In this document: positions 52,106 to 61,037 of the stretch, one piece after another
Position numbering within the stretch: the first letter of the stretch is position 1
Layout of the letters: each line of letters starts with the position of its first letter
DNA from: Cellulomonas pakistanensis
GTDB taxonomy: Bacteria; Actinomycetota; Actinomycetes; Actinomycetales; Cellulomonadaceae
NCBI RefSeq assembly: GCF_016862755.1
Contig: NZ_BONO01000005.1
Span: 96,276 to 160,275, forward strand
Reading direction: 5' to 3'
DNA: 64,000 nucleotides
Translations under genes and position numbers: made by a program
Notes under the pieces: model-generated
Seen by the model: only the letters and a program-made list of their open reading frames with translations
What the model was told of the DNA's origin: nothing
Database searches by the model: none

Positions 52106-53973
52106 CGGCCCGCCTCCCGGGGGTCGTCCGGCCCGGGGGCCGGGGTGCCGGCGCCGGGCGCCGGGGTGGTGGTGGTCGGGGTCGCGGCCGCCGGCGCCGC
52201 GGTCGCGGCGGCGGTCGTGGCGGTCGCGGTGGTCGTCGGCGTCGCCGGCTCCGGGTCGGTGCCCGGCACGAGCGCGTCGGCCGCCGCACCCGCGTCGGCC
52301 GCCCCGGCCCCAGGCTCCGCGGCGGCGACCGTCGTCGCGCCCGCCGACCCGCCCCGTCGCAGCAGCCCCGTCACCGTCGACCGGTCGAGCACCGCCACCG
52401 CGCCCACGACGAGCACGACGACGACCGCCGCCCCGCCCGCCGCCGCGGCGACCGCGCCGGGGATCCCGTCGGTCAGCGCCTGCACCGCGTCCACGACCCA
52501 GCGGCCCGCGACCGCGGCCACGGCACCGGCGCCCAGCAGCACGGCGAGCGTCCGGGCCAGCCCCGCGACCGCCGACGCGCCGGCCGCGGCCCGCAGGACC
52601 GCGAGCAGCGCCACCCCGGCGACGACCATGCCGGCCGTGTTGCCGAGCGCCAGCGCGTGTAGGGTCGCGGCGGCGTCCCGCGCGCCGGGCACGAGCACGA
52701 GGCACGCGACCCAGGACGCGGCCGCCACGACCACCCAGCCGGCGCTGGCGGCCAGGACGGCGAGCCGCCCGCGCTCGAGCGCGTACAGCGCCCGGGAAAC
52801 GTGGAAGACGAGCGCGAAGCCGAGCAGGCCCGGCGCGACGAGCGTGAGCGCGTCGGCGACGGACGCGATCAGCGCCGTGTTGCCGCGGCCGATCGCCTCG
52901 AACACCGCCGTCGCGGCGGGCGCCACGGCCGCGAGCATCGCCGCCCCGGCCGCGCCGGCGACGAGCACGCCACGGGTCGTCACCGCGGCGAGCGGGGCGT
53001 AGCCCGCGCGGCCCTCGCGCTGCGCGGCCGCGGCGAGGCGCGGGAACGTGCTGGTCGCGAGCGGCACCGCGAGCACGGCGTACGGCAGCAGGTAGGTGGG
53101 CTGCACCATCGTCTGCCACGCCGACAGCGCACCGTCGCCGCCGTAGGTCTGCGCGAGCGTGATGGTCACGAGGACCGCGAGCTGCTGCGCGACGAGCGCG
53201 CCGACGCCGGCCAGCGCCAGACCCCGCGCCCGGGCGGCGACGCCGTCGGGGAACCGCAGCGCGAGCCGCAGCCGCACGCCGGAGCGCCACACCGGCACGA
53301 CCTGGCACAGGCCCATGGCCGCGACGCCGGCCGTCGTGCCCCATGCCAGCAGGGCCGCGGCGCCGTCCGGCAGCACGTCGGCCTCGCCGGCCCCGCCCGC
53401 GACGCCCGCGTCGGCGAGCAGCCAGCCGTAGCCGGCGTACGTGCCGATGACGACGAGGCTCGACAGCACCGGGGCGAACGCCGGCCAGAAGAACCGCCGC
53501 TGCGCCTGGAGGACGCCGGACAGCACGACGGCGAGCCCGTACAGGGGCAGCTGCACGGCGAACACGCGGATGAAGAACGCGACGAGGTCGCGCTCCGCGG
53601 CGCTGTCGACCCGCGACAGCGCGGACAGCGGCTCCGCGGCCAGCGCCAGCGCCGCGCCGAGGACCACGAGCACGCCGAGCGTCCAGCCGAGCATCCCCGA
53701 CGCGATCCGGGACACGTCGTCGCGCATCCCGCGGGCCAGCGGCCCGGCGATCACCGGGATCAGGGCGCCGGCGAGCGCCCCGCCCGCGGCCACCTCGAAC
53801 AGCACGTTGGGCAGGGTGTTCGCCCAGTTGTAGGCGTCGCCGACGTCGGTCAGGCCGACGGCGTTGTTGAAGACCAGGTTCCGCGCGAACCCCAGCAGCC
53901 GGCTGACGACCGTCACGGCTGAGATCAGGGCCGCGGCGCCCGCCAGACCGGACAGGACGGCCCGGCGGCTCAC
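52102..53973 (-). CDS. murJ: Lipid II flippase MurJ
   Basis: This 623-residue MVF/MurJ-family flippase moves lipid II across the membrane for peptidoglycan synthesis. It has about 14 helices, beginning [24 protein letters not shown] and including [21 protein letters not shown], the FRRFFAEGA-equivalent region, and [29 protein letters not shown]-terminal tail of about 70 residues rich in Thr, Ala and Pro replaces the pseudokinase domain of mycobacterial MurJ. The GTG start overlaps the stop of the MraY-like gene. It may be a second MurJ paralogue; others could lie outside the window. Confidence 0.88.
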   Translation of the reverse strand: MSRRAVLSGLAGAAALISAVTVVSRLLGFARNLVFNNAVGLTDVGDAYNWANTLPNVLFEVAAGGALAGALIPVIAGPLARGMRDDVSRIASGMLGWTLGVLVVLGAALALAAEPLSALSRVDSAAERDLVAFFIRVFAVQLPLYGLAVVLSGVLQAQRRFFWPAFAPVLSSLVVIGTYAGYGWLLADAGVAGGAGEADVLPDGAAALLAWGTTAGVAAMGLCQVVPVWRSGVRLRLALRFPDGVAARARGLALAGVGALVAQQLAVLVTITLAQTYGGDGALSAWQTMVQPTYLLPYAVLAVPLATSTFPRLAAAAQREGRAGYAPLAAVTTRGVLVAGAAGAAMLAAVAPAATAVFEAIGRGNTALIASVADALTLVAPGLLGFALVFHVSRALYALERGRLAVLAASAGWVVVAAASWVACLVLVPGARDAAATLHALALGNTAGMVVAGVALLAVLRAAAGASAVAGLARTLAVLLGAGAVAAVAGRWVVDAVQALTDGIPGAVAAAAGGAAVVVVLVVGAVAVLDRSTVTGLLRRGGSAGATTVAAAEPGAGAADAGAAADALVPGTDPEPATPTTTATATTAAATAAPAAATPTTTTPAPGAGTPAPGPDDPREAGR

Positions 53974-54950
53974 CGCCCGGGCACCCCGCCCGCGGCGTCG
54001 CCGGCGCCCGGCGACCCGGCGCCCGGCGACCCGGCGCCCGCCGACCCGGCGCTCGAAGTCCCCGCTCCCGGCGAGCCCGGCACGTGCGCCGGCCGCCGGC
54101 CCCACGCGTCGAGCTCGCGCAGCACCGGCGTGCGCGCGATCACCTGGGTGAACGACACCTTCTCCGACGCGACGGTCAGCGCGACCACGCCGGCGAGCAG
54201 CCCGAGCCGCACCGGCCGGGGGCAGCCCTGGACGGCGACCGTGCCGAGCACCGCGCCGACCGCGTTGGCCCCCGAGTCACCGAGCATGTCCCGCTCCGCG
54301 AGGTCGTCGGGCAGCTCGGCGGCGGCGGCGCCCAGCACCGCGGCCGCCGCACCCCCACCGCGCCCGCCCAGCAGGCCCGCCGGGGCGGCCGCGATCGCCG
54401 CGGCCTTCAGCGCGCGCCCCGGGCGCAGGTCGAGCAGGTTGACCAGGTTGGCGCTGGCGGCGATCAGCGCGCCGTCGACGGCCACGTCCGCGAGCCGGGT
54501 CGCGATCGCCGCGCCGCGGCCCGCGGGCAGCCGGTCGTGCGGGCGGCTCAGCGCGGCGGCGAGCAGCGCGCCCGCGCCGATGCCCAGCACCTTGAGGCCG
54601 CCGGTGGTCACCTCGCCGCGGGCGAGCGCACCCAGGTGGCCGCGCAGGCCCTTGCGCACGGTGCCCTCGCGGTCCTCGGTCAGGTCGTCGACCAGGCCGA
54701 AGCCGGTGGCGCTCGTCGTGGCCACGGCCAGGGCGGCGCCGTCGCGCACGGACGGCGCGCCGACCAGCCCGCCGGCCAGCACGCCGGCGGCGACCGCCGG
54801 GCCACCCAGCAGGCTCACGGGCTCGCCGCGGTGGTTGGTGCGCTCCCAGAGGCGCGCGCCGCCCGGCGGCTCGTCGTCGAGCAGGCCGCGGACGACGCTC
54901 GTGCCCAGCCGCGCCGCGACGGCGGCGGCGATCCGGCGGCCGACGCTCAC
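53970..54950 (-). CDS. MraY/WecA-like phosphoglycosyl transferase, divergent
   Basis: This 326-residue integral membrane protein resembles the polyprenyl-phosphate phosphosugar transferase superfamily. It shows ERTNHRGEPVSLLGGPAVAAG, the acidic FGLVDDLTEDREG, the Asn/Asp-rich NLVNLLDLRPGRALK, and DMLGDSGANAVGAVLG. The DD and D/N motifs are kept, but the usual N-x-x-D-G loop reads NLLDLRPG, and the His-rich loop of MraY is absent. It is not MraY of the main cell-wall cluster. A lipid-linked sugar precursor role beside murJ and a glycosyltransferase is inferred. It ends in a 15-bp repeat-encoded Gly/Ser/Pro/Ala tail. Confidence 0.75.
   Translation of the reverse strand: MSVGRRIAAAVAARLGTSVVRGLLDDEPPGGARLWERTNHRGEPVSLLGGPAVAAGVLAGGLVGAPSVRDGAALAVATTSATGFGLVDDLTEDREGTVRKGLRGHLGALARGEVTTGGLKVLGIGAGALLAAALSRPHDRLPAGRGAAIATRLADVAVDGALIAASANLVNLLDLRPGRALKAAAIAAAPAGLLGGRGGGAAAAVLGAAAAELPDDLAERDMLGDSGANAVGAVLGTVAVQGCPRPVRLGLLAGVVALTVASEKVSFTQVIARTPVLRELDAWGRRPAHVPGSPGAGTSSAGSAGAGSPGAGSPGAGDAAGGVPGR
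54001..54045 (-). repeat. 15-bp tandem repeat in the MraY-like gene
   Basis: Three units of CCGGCGCCCGGCGAC (third with one change, a diverged fourth following) encode a PGAGS-type repeat in the C-terminal tail. Confidence 0.85.
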
Positions 54951-56002
54951 CCCTGCGCCCCGGCGTCGCCCTCGCCGGCCCCGGCGTCGGCACCCGCGTC
55001 GCCCGTCGCGACCGGCGTGCGGTCCGGCGGGGTCAGCGTGGTCGCGGTCGGCACCGTCGTGAGGTCCTCGCCGCGGCCGTAGTGGCCGTTCGTGCCGCCG
55101 ATCCGCGCGTTCAGGGCCAGCGGCACGGACACCCGGCCCGCGGCGGTGTCGCCGTCGCTGACGGTGGTCAGCGCCTCGGCGGCGGAGTCGTCCCCGAGGA
55201 TCGTCGCGACCAGCGTGCCGTCGGTGACCGGGCCGTCGACGACGACCGCGCCCTCGGACCGGGTCTGCGCGACGCGGGCCAGCGCGATCTGCGAGGACAG
55301 CACCGCCTGCGCCTCCTCCTCGTCCGGCGCGGTCTCGGTGGCGACCGCGTCGGGCGCGACGGTCGGGGCGACCAGCACCACGGCGTCCGCGGGCTGGGTC
55401 ACCTCGCCCTCGAACGCGACGAGCGGCTCGTCGCCGGACGTCATGAACTCGAGCAGCGTCGCCGCGTCCGAGCTGAGGGCGTCGGGGTTCGCGGGGTCCG
55501 CGCCGGTGAGCCCCTGCACCAGCGCCTCGGACAGCGAGGTGTCGGCGGAGGCGTCGTCGGCGGGCTGCGGGTCGAGGTAGCTGGCGATGTTGCCGACGAG
55601 CGCCTGGCGGAACGACCGCCGGTCGGTGGACGACCACGCCTCGTTCAGGACCACGTCCGCGCTGACGGTCGCGCCCGCGTCGGTCAGCTGGCTCTCGACG
55701 GCGGCGAGCGCGTCGCCGTCGACCGTGCCGAGCTGGATGACCGCGACGCGGCGGTCGGCGAGCGTGCCGTCGACGAGCTCGGCGCCGGCGGCCTCGGCGA
55801 ACGCCTCGCTCGCGGCGAGGTCGGAGCCCGCCGCGTCCAGGTCGGCGCGCAGCTGGTCCCGCTCGCTGCGCAGCTGGTCCACCTGCCCCGTGAGCGTGTT
55901 GCCGATCGTCTGCTCGAGCGGGCCCGCGCCGAGGGCGATGCCCACCGCGAGCGCGAGGAACACCGAGATCAGCGAGACGAGGTGGTACCGGAAGTCGATC
56001 AC
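54947..56002 (-). CDS. mctB: MctB-like outer-membrane/copper-transport family protein
   Basis: This 351-residue protein begins MIDFRYHLVSLISVFLALAVGIALGAGPLEQTI, with one membrane helix, a coiled-coil stretch (about 38-70) and a long extracytoplasmic domain. This matches the MctB family (Rv1698). In mycobacteria MctB has been tied to copper export and channel formation, but the same gene next to steA in bacteria without a mycomembrane suggests a wider role in division or envelope. The tail is rich in Thr, Pro, Asp and Gly. GTG 56002 is preceded by a weak Shine-Dalgarno sequence. It overlaps the MraY-like start. Confidence 0.85.
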   Translation of the reverse strand: MIDFRYHLVSLISVFLALAVGIALGAGPLEQTIGNTLTGQVDQLRSERDQLRADLDAAGSDLAASEAFAEAAGAELVDGTLADRRVAVIQLGTVDGDALAAVESQLTDAGATVSADVVLNEAWSSTDRRSFRQALVGNIASYLDPQPADDASADTSLSEALVQGLTGADPANPDALSSDAATLLEFMTSGDEPLVAFEGEVTQPADAVVLVAPTVAPDAVATETAPDEEEAQAVLSSQIALARVAQTRSEGAVVVDGPVTDGTLVATILGDDSAAEALTTVSDGDTAAGRVSVPLALNARIGGTNGHYGRGEDLTTVPTATTLTPPDRTPVATGDAGADAGAGEGDAGAQG

Positions 56003-56075
56003 AGCGGGAGCTCTCGATCAGGTGCCGGCGCGTGCGCGGCACGGGAGGGAACGGGTTGGGGCGTGCAGCCGGGCG

Positions 56076-57266
56076 TCATGACGACCCGCCGAACAGCGAC
56101 CCGAACCAGTAGACGACGTCGTCCCAGCGCGCCGCGGCGAGACCGATGAGGGTCTGGCCCGCGGTGGTCGACGCCAGGGCGACGCCCAGCGCGAGCAGGC
56201 CGGCGAGCACGAGGAGCGTCAGCTGGAGGTTGGAGATGCGGTTCCGGTACAGCCGGGACACGCCCTTGGCGTCGACCAGCTTGCTGCCGACCCGCAGCCG
56301 GGTGAGGAACGTCGACGCCATGCCCGCGCGGCCCTTGTCCAGGAACTCGACCAGCGTGGCGTGCGTGCCGACGGCCACGATGAGCTCGGCGCCCTTGTCG
56401 TCGGCCAGCAGCATCGCGACGTCCTCGCTGGTGCCGGTCGCCGGGAACACGATGTGCGGCACGCCGAGCTGGTCGACGCGGGCCAGGCCCGGCGCGCGGC
56501 CGTCGCGGTAGGCGTGCACGACGATCTCGGCGCCGCAGCGCAGCGCGCGGTCGGACACGGAGTCCATGTCGCCGACGATCATGTCCGGCGTCCAGCCGGC
56601 CTCGAGGATCGCGTCCGCGCCGCCGTCCACGCCGACGAGCACCGGGCGGTACTCGCGGATGTACGGCCGCAGCGTGACGAGGTCCTCCTTGTAGTGGTAC
56701 CCGCGCACCACGATGAGCACCTGCCGGCCCTCGATCTCGGTGGTGATGTCCGGGACGCCCACGCCGTCGAGCAGCAGGTCGCGCTCCCGGCGCAGGTAGT
56801 CCATGGTGTTGGCGGCGAACGACTCGAGCTGGACCGACAGGCCCTCGCGCGCGGCCGCCTGGTCCGTGGCCACGGTCTGCTCGGTCTGCACCGTGCCCTC
56901 GGCGACGAGGGTGTCGCCGTCGTACACGGAGCCCTTCTCGACGCGCAGCGTCCGGCCCTCGCGCAGGGTCATGACGTCGGGGCCGAGGTCGTCGACGAGC
57001 GGGATGCCGGCGGACACCAGGATGTCCGGGCCGAGGTTCGGGTAGCGGCCCGACGTCGAGCGCGCGGCGTTGAGCACCGCGGCGGGCTTGCAGGCGGCGA
57101 GCGCCTCGGCCGACACCCGGTCGATGTCGACGTGGTCGATCACGGCGATCTCGCCCGGGCGCAGGCGCTTGGTCAGCGCCTTCGTCCGAGGGTCGACCCG
57201 GGCGGGGCCGACGAGCTCGCCCCCGGGCGTCGTGGCGGAGCGCTTACGCGAGGGCAGGAGTTTCAT
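56076..57266 (-). CDS. steA: SteA-like cytokinetic/cell-division protein
   Basis: This 396-residue protein matches SteA, a conserved actinobacterial protein with a thiamin-pyrophosphokinase-like fold. It has RTKALTKRLRPGEIAVIDHVDIDRVSAEAL, LNAARSTSGRYPNLGPDILVSAGIPLVDDLG, IVVRGYHYKEDL and VGVDGGADAILEAGWTPDMIVGDMDSVSD, then one C-terminal membrane helix (about 350-370) and a short tail. SteA of Corynebacterium acts in septal cell-wall separation with its membrane partner. The mctB-like gene directly downstream is the usual neighbour. It begins 6 nt after the recN stop. Confidence 0.9.
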   Translation of the reverse strand: MKLLPSRKRSATTPGGELVGPARVDPRTKALTKRLRPGEIAVIDHVDIDRVSAEALAACKPAAVLNAARSTSGRYPNLGPDILVSAGIPLVDDLGPDVMTLREGRTLRVEKGSVYDGDTLVAEGTVQTEQTVATDQAAAREGLSVQLESFAANTMDYLRRERDLLLDGVGVPDITTEIEGRQVLIVVRGYHYKEDLVTLRPYIREYRPVLVGVDGGADAILEAGWTPDMIVGDMDSVSDRALRCGAEIVVHAYRDGRAPGLARVDQLGVPHIVFPATGTSEDVAMLLADDKGAELIVAVGTHATLVEFLDKGRAGMASTFLTRLRVGSKLVDAKGVSRLYRNRISNLQLTLLVLAGLLALGVALASTTAGQTLIGLAAARWDDVVYWFGSLFGGSS

Positions 57267-57272
57267 CGCCGT

Positions 57273-59003
57273 TCATGGTGCCAGATCCGCCAGCTCCAGG
57301 AGCTCGGCTGCGTGTGCGCGCGCCGTGTCGGACTCCTCCTGGCCGGAGAGCATCCGCGCGAGCTCGCGCACCCGGTCCTCCCCCGTCACCTCGCCGACGC
57401 CGGACGCGGTGATCGCGCCGTCGCGGGACTTGGTGACCACGAGGTGCCGGTCGGCGAACGCGGCGACCTGCGCCAGGTGCGTCACCACCAGGACCTGCGA
57501 ACCCCGTGCCAGCGCGGCCAGACGGCGCCCGACCTCGGTCGCGGCACGCCCGCCGACCCCGGCGTCGACCTCGTCGAAGACGAACGTCCCGGGGGTGTGC
57601 TCCCCCCGGTCGGGCGACGTCGCGAGGGCCACCTCGAGGGCCAGCATCACCCGGGACAGCTCGCCGCCGGAGGCCCCCTTGCCCAGCGGGCGGGCCGGCG
57701 CGCCCGCGTGCGGGACCAGGAGCATCTCCACGACATCTCCACCGTGCGGGCCGAGCTCGGGCGCGTCGTCGACCCGCACGGTGAGGCTGGCCCCGCCCAT
57801 CGCGAGCCCGGCCAGCTCCGCGGAGACGGTCGCGGCGAGCCGCTCGGCGGCCTCGCGCCGTGCCGCGCCGACCCGGCCGGCCAGGTCGGCGAGCCGAGCG
57901 TCGAGGGCGTCCCGCTCGGCCGTGAGCTCCGCGACCTTCTCGTCGCCGTCGCCGATGTCGAGCAGCCGGCGGCCGCTCTCCTCGGCCCAGCGCAGCACCG
58001 CGGCGACGTCCTCGCCGTACGACCGGGTCAGCGACGCGAGCTCCGCGCGCCGGGTCTGCGCGGCGTCGAGCCGCAGCGGGTCGGCCTGCAGGTCCTGCAG
58101 GTACGAGGACAGCTCGGTGGCGGCGTCCGCGAGCAGGTAGCCGGCCTCGGCGACCCGGCCGCGCAGCTCGGCGAGCCGCGCGTCGTGCTCGCCCGCCGCG
58201 TCCAGCAGCCGCCGGGCGTGCTCGACGAGCGCGGCGGCGTTCGCGCCCGCGTCGGGGGCGTCCTCGTCGCCGAGCAGGGCGGCGTGCGCCCCCGTGGCGG
58301 CGGCGCGCAGGTCCTCGGCGTGCTCCAGCCGGACGATCTCCTGCGCGAGGTCGTCGTCCTCCCCCGGCTGCGGGTCGACCCGCTCGACCTCGGCCAGGCC
58401 CAGGCGCAGCAGCTCGGCCTCGCGGGCGAGGTCCTGCCGGCGGGCGGTCAGGTCGTCGATGGTCGCCTGCAGGCGGCCGCGCTCCGCCCAGGCCTGCCGG
58501 TACTCGGCCAGCAGGGCGCCGTGCGCCGCCCCCGCGAACGCGTCGAGCGCCTCGCGCTGGTGCTGCGGCGACCGCAGCCGGGCCTGGTCCTGCTGCCCGT
58601 GCACCGTGATGAGCTGCTCCGCGAGCTCGCCGAGCACCGCCTGCGGCACCGAGCGGCCGCCCAGGTGCGCGCGGGACCGCCCGGGGCTGCCGTCGGTCGA
58701 CGCGGACACCGTGCGGACCAGCAGCAGGCCGCCGTCGTCGTCGACCGCCGCGCCCGCCTCCTCCGCCCGCGCGAGCACCGGCGAGCCGTCCGGCACGACG
58801 ACCCGGCCCTCGACCACCGCGGTCGAGGCGCCGGTCCGCACCGTCGCCGGGTCGGCCTTGCCACCGAGCAGCAGGTTCAGCCCGGTCAGCACCATCGTCT
58901 TGCCGGCGCCGGTCTCGCCCGTCAGGACGGTCAGGCCCGGGTGCAGCCGGATCTGGGCGCCGGTGATGACGCCCAGGTCGCTGATCGTGATCTCCTCGAA
59001 CAC
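57273..59003 (-). CDS. recN: DNA repair protein RecN
   Basis: This 576-residue SMC-like ATPase of double-strand-break repair has Walker A GETGAGKTMVL near residue 30, a central coiled coil interrupted by the head-proximal hinge-like region, signature KGASGGELSRVMLALE, and Walker B TFVFDEVDAGVGGRAATEVGRRL followed by VLVVTHLAQVAAFAD. GTG 59003 lies downstream of GAGGGGGCGGA. I see no clear LexA box upstream, and the gene is inside an operon with nadK and steA. Confidence 0.94.
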   Translation of the reverse strand: MFEEITISDLGVITGAQIRLHPGLTVLTGETGAGKTMVLTGLNLLLGGKADPATVRTGASTAVVEGRVVVPDGSPVLARAEEAGAAVDDDGGLLLVRTVSASTDGSPGRSRAHLGGRSVPQAVLGELAEQLITVHGQQDQARLRSPQHQREALDAFAGAAHGALLAEYRQAWAERGRLQATIDDLTARRQDLAREAELLRLGLAEVERVDPQPGEDDDLAQEIVRLEHAEDLRAAATGAHAALLGDEDAPDAGANAAALVEHARRLLDAAGEHDARLAELRGRVAEAGYLLADAATELSSYLQDLQADPLRLDAAQTRRAELASLTRSYGEDVAAVLRWAEESGRRLLDIGDGDEKVAELTAERDALDARLADLAGRVGAARREAAERLAATVSAELAGLAMGGASLTVRVDDAPELGPHGGDVVEMLLVPHAGAPARPLGKGASGGELSRVMLALEVALATSPDRGEHTPGTFVFDEVDAGVGGRAATEVGRRLAALARGSQVLVVTHLAQVAAFADRHLVVTKSRDGAITASGVGEVTGEDRVRELARMLSGQEESDTARAHAAELLELADLAP

Positions 59004-59019
59004 GGCCGCGTCCGCCCCC

Positions 59020-59934
59020 TCAGTCCTCGTCGGCCGGCGCGCGGGTGGCGCCGATCCCCCGGTCGCGCGCCGGGGTCTCCGTCGCGCGCCCGCGCCAGCC
59101 GACCACGGGCAGCGCGAACTTGTTCACCAGCCGGTCCGTGAACGGCGCCGGCGTGAGCCGGGCCAGCCTGACCGGCACCGGCGACCGGCGCACCTCGACG
59201 CGCGAGCCGGCGGGCACCTCGATGCGGCGGCGGCCGTCGCAGACCAGCACCGCCGGGGACGGCGACCGGGTCAGCACCTCGACCGCGATCACGCTGCGCG
59301 GCCCCACGACCAGCGGGCGTGCGAACAGCGCGTGCGCGGACAGCGGCACCACGATGAGGCTGTCGACCTCGGGCCACACGACCGGGCCGCCCGCGGAGAA
59401 CGCGTGCGCGGTGGATCCCGTGGACGTCGCCAGCACCACGCCGTCGCAGCCGAAGCTGGACAGCGGGCGGTCGTCGACCTCGAGCACGACCTCGACCATG
59501 CGCGCCGGCTCGGCCTTCTCCAGCGCGGCCTCGTTCAGCGCCCAGCCGGTCACCGGGTCCCGCCGGCCGGGCACCTGGACCTGCACCTGGAGCGTCGTGC
59601 GCTCCTCGACGGTGTAGTCGCCCGCCGCGATCCGGCGCACGGCCTCCTTGATGTCGTCCCGCTCGCTCTCCGCGAGGAACCCGACGTGCCCGAGGTTGAT
59701 GCCGAGCAGCGGGACGCCCGCGGCGCGCGCGAGCTCCGCGGCGCGCAGGATCGTGCCGTCGCCGCCGAGGATCATCGCCAGCTCGATGTCGTGGAACGCC
59801 ATGCCGGGGACGTCCTCGCCCGCGAGCACGGGCGTGAACCCGGCCGCGGACAGCGCCGCGGCGGCCTCCTCGGTCGCCGTCACCGCCTCCGGACGCCCGC
59901 TGTGCGTGACGACCAGGACCCGCCTGCTGCTCAT
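59020..59934 (-). CDS. nadK: NAD kinase
   Basis: This 304-residue enzyme phosphorylates NAD to NADP. It has VLVVTHSGRPEAV near the start, the catalytic GGDGT in LAMILGGDGTILRAAEL (about 54-70), GINLGHVGFLAE, the NE motif in GWALNEAALEK, and DGVVLATSTGSTAHAFSAGGP. The basic C-terminal tail of about 30 residues is longer than usual. The ATG overlaps the tlyA stop (ATGA). The tlyA-nadK-recN order is conserved widely. Confidence 0.95.
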   Translation of the reverse strand: MSSRRVLVVTHSGRPEAVTATEEAAAALSAAGFTPVLAGEDVPGMAFHDIELAMILGGDGTILRAAELARAAGVPLLGINLGHVGFLAESERDDIKEAVRRIAAGDYTVEERTTLQVQVQVPGRRDPVTGWALNEAALEKAEPARMVEVVLEVDDRPLSSFGCDGVVLATSTGSTAHAFSAGGPVVWPEVDSLIVVPLSAHALFARPLVVGPRSVIAVEVLTRSPSPAVLVCDGRRRIEVPAGSRVEVRRSPVPVRLARLTPAPFTDRLVNKFALPVVGWRGRATETPARDRGIGATRAPADED

Positions 59935-60764
59935 GCGCTCTCCTCCTGCTCCGTGACCACGGCCTCGACCCGGGCCACCAGCGCGGCGCCCGCCAGGGCG
60001 CCGCCGGCCCGACCCGCCCCGCGGCGCAGCCACAGGAAGTACTCCACGTTCCCGCTCGGACCGGGCAGCGGGCTGCGCGCCACGCCGCCGACCTCGAGCC
60101 CCTGCTCCTCCGCCGCCGCGGCGACCGCCAGCACCGCCTCGACCCGCTGCGCGGCGCTGCGCACCACGCCGCCCGAGCCCAGCCGCTCCCGGCCGACCTC
60201 GAACTGCGGTTTCACCATCAGCACGAGGTCCGCGGCCGGGGCCGCGACGGCCGCCAGCGCGGGCACGACCAGGGTGAGCGAGATGAACGACAGGTCCGCG
60301 ACGACGAGCCCCGGCGCCGGGTCCACGTCGCCCTGAGCGAGGTACCGGACGTTCACGCCCTCGCGGAGGTCGACCCGGGGGTCGGCGCGCAGCCGCTCGA
60401 CGAGCTGGTCGTGGCCGACGTCCACCGCGACCACGCGGCGCGCCCCGCGGCGCAGCAGCACGTCGGTGAACCCGCCGGTGCTCGCGCCCGCGTCCAGGCA
60501 CTCGCGGCCCTCGACCACGACACCCGGGAACGCGTCCAGGGCGCCGAGCAGCTTGTGCGCGCCGCGCGAGGCCCAGTCGTCGCCCGCCGTCCCGTCCGGG
60601 CCCGGCTCGACGCGCGCGTGCTGGCCGTCGCCGAGCGGGGCGGCGGCCCGCCGCACGGGCGCTCCGTCCACCGTCACCCGGCCGGCCGCGATGAGCTCGG
60701 CGGCGTGCTTCCGCGACCGGGCGAGCCCGTCGCGGACGAGGGCGGCGTCGACGCGCGTCGGCAC
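59931..60764 (-). CDS. tlyA: TlyA-family rRNA 2'-O-methyltransferase
   Basis: This 277-residue protein has an N-terminal S4 RNA-binding domain (MPTRVDAALVRDGLARSRKHAAELIAAGRVTVDGAPVRRA) and an FtsJ-like methyltransferase domain: RGAHKLLGALDAFPG, CLDAGASTGGFTDVLLRRGARRVVAVDVGHDQL, and VLMVKPQFEVGRERLG. TlyA methylates 16S and/or 23S rRNA in mycobacteria, where its loss gives capreomycin resistance. The GTG start lies 3 nt after the stop of a small gene. Confidence 0.94.
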   Translation of the reverse strand: MPTRVDAALVRDGLARSRKHAAELIAAGRVTVDGAPVRRAAAPLGDGQHARVEPGPDGTAGDDWASRGAHKLLGALDAFPGVVVEGRECLDAGASTGGFTDVLLRRGARRVVAVDVGHDQLVERLRADPRVDLREGVNVRYLAQGDVDPAPGLVVADLSFISLTLVVPALAAVAAPAADLVLMVKPQFEVGRERLGSGGVVRSAAQRVEAVLAVAAAAEEQGLEVGGVARSPLPGPSGNVEYFLWLRRGAGRAGGALAGAALVARVEAVVTEQEESA

Positions 60765-60767
60765 CCG

Positions 60768-60911
60768 CTAGCCCTCCGCGTCGGCGAGCCGGTCCTGCAG
60801 GGCCGCGTGCACGGCGTCGAACACGGCGAGCTGCTCGCGCAGGCTGAGCTCGGTGACCTCGGTCAGGCGGAGGACCGCCTGGTCCACCGCCTGGTCGCCC
60901 GTCGGCTCCAC
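60768..60911 (-). CDS. Small conserved-position protein (Rv1693-like slot)
   Basis: A 47-codon gene reading VEPTGDQAVDQAVLRL and on to LREQLAVFDAVHAALQDRLADAEG, ending TAG 3 nt before tlyA. A GGGGAGTGGAG Shine-Dalgarno-like stretch precedes its GTG. It is acidic and predicted to be all helix. In mycobacteria a similarly short unnamed protein (Rv1693) sits in the same slot between the HAD gene and tlyA, so this is likely real. The function is unknown. Confidence 0.7.
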   Translation of the reverse strand: MEPTGDQAVDQAVLRLTEVTELSLREQLAVFDAVHAALQDRLADAEG

Positions 60912-61037
60912 GGCTCCACTCCCCACTCCGCTCGTCGCGGCTGACCCAGCCCGCGCCGGTCGGCCTGTCGGCCCCGTCGCGTCCCCCTGGCTGGCTGATC
61001 GTCGTCCTGTCGCTGCACCCCTGCGCTGCCGGCCAGG

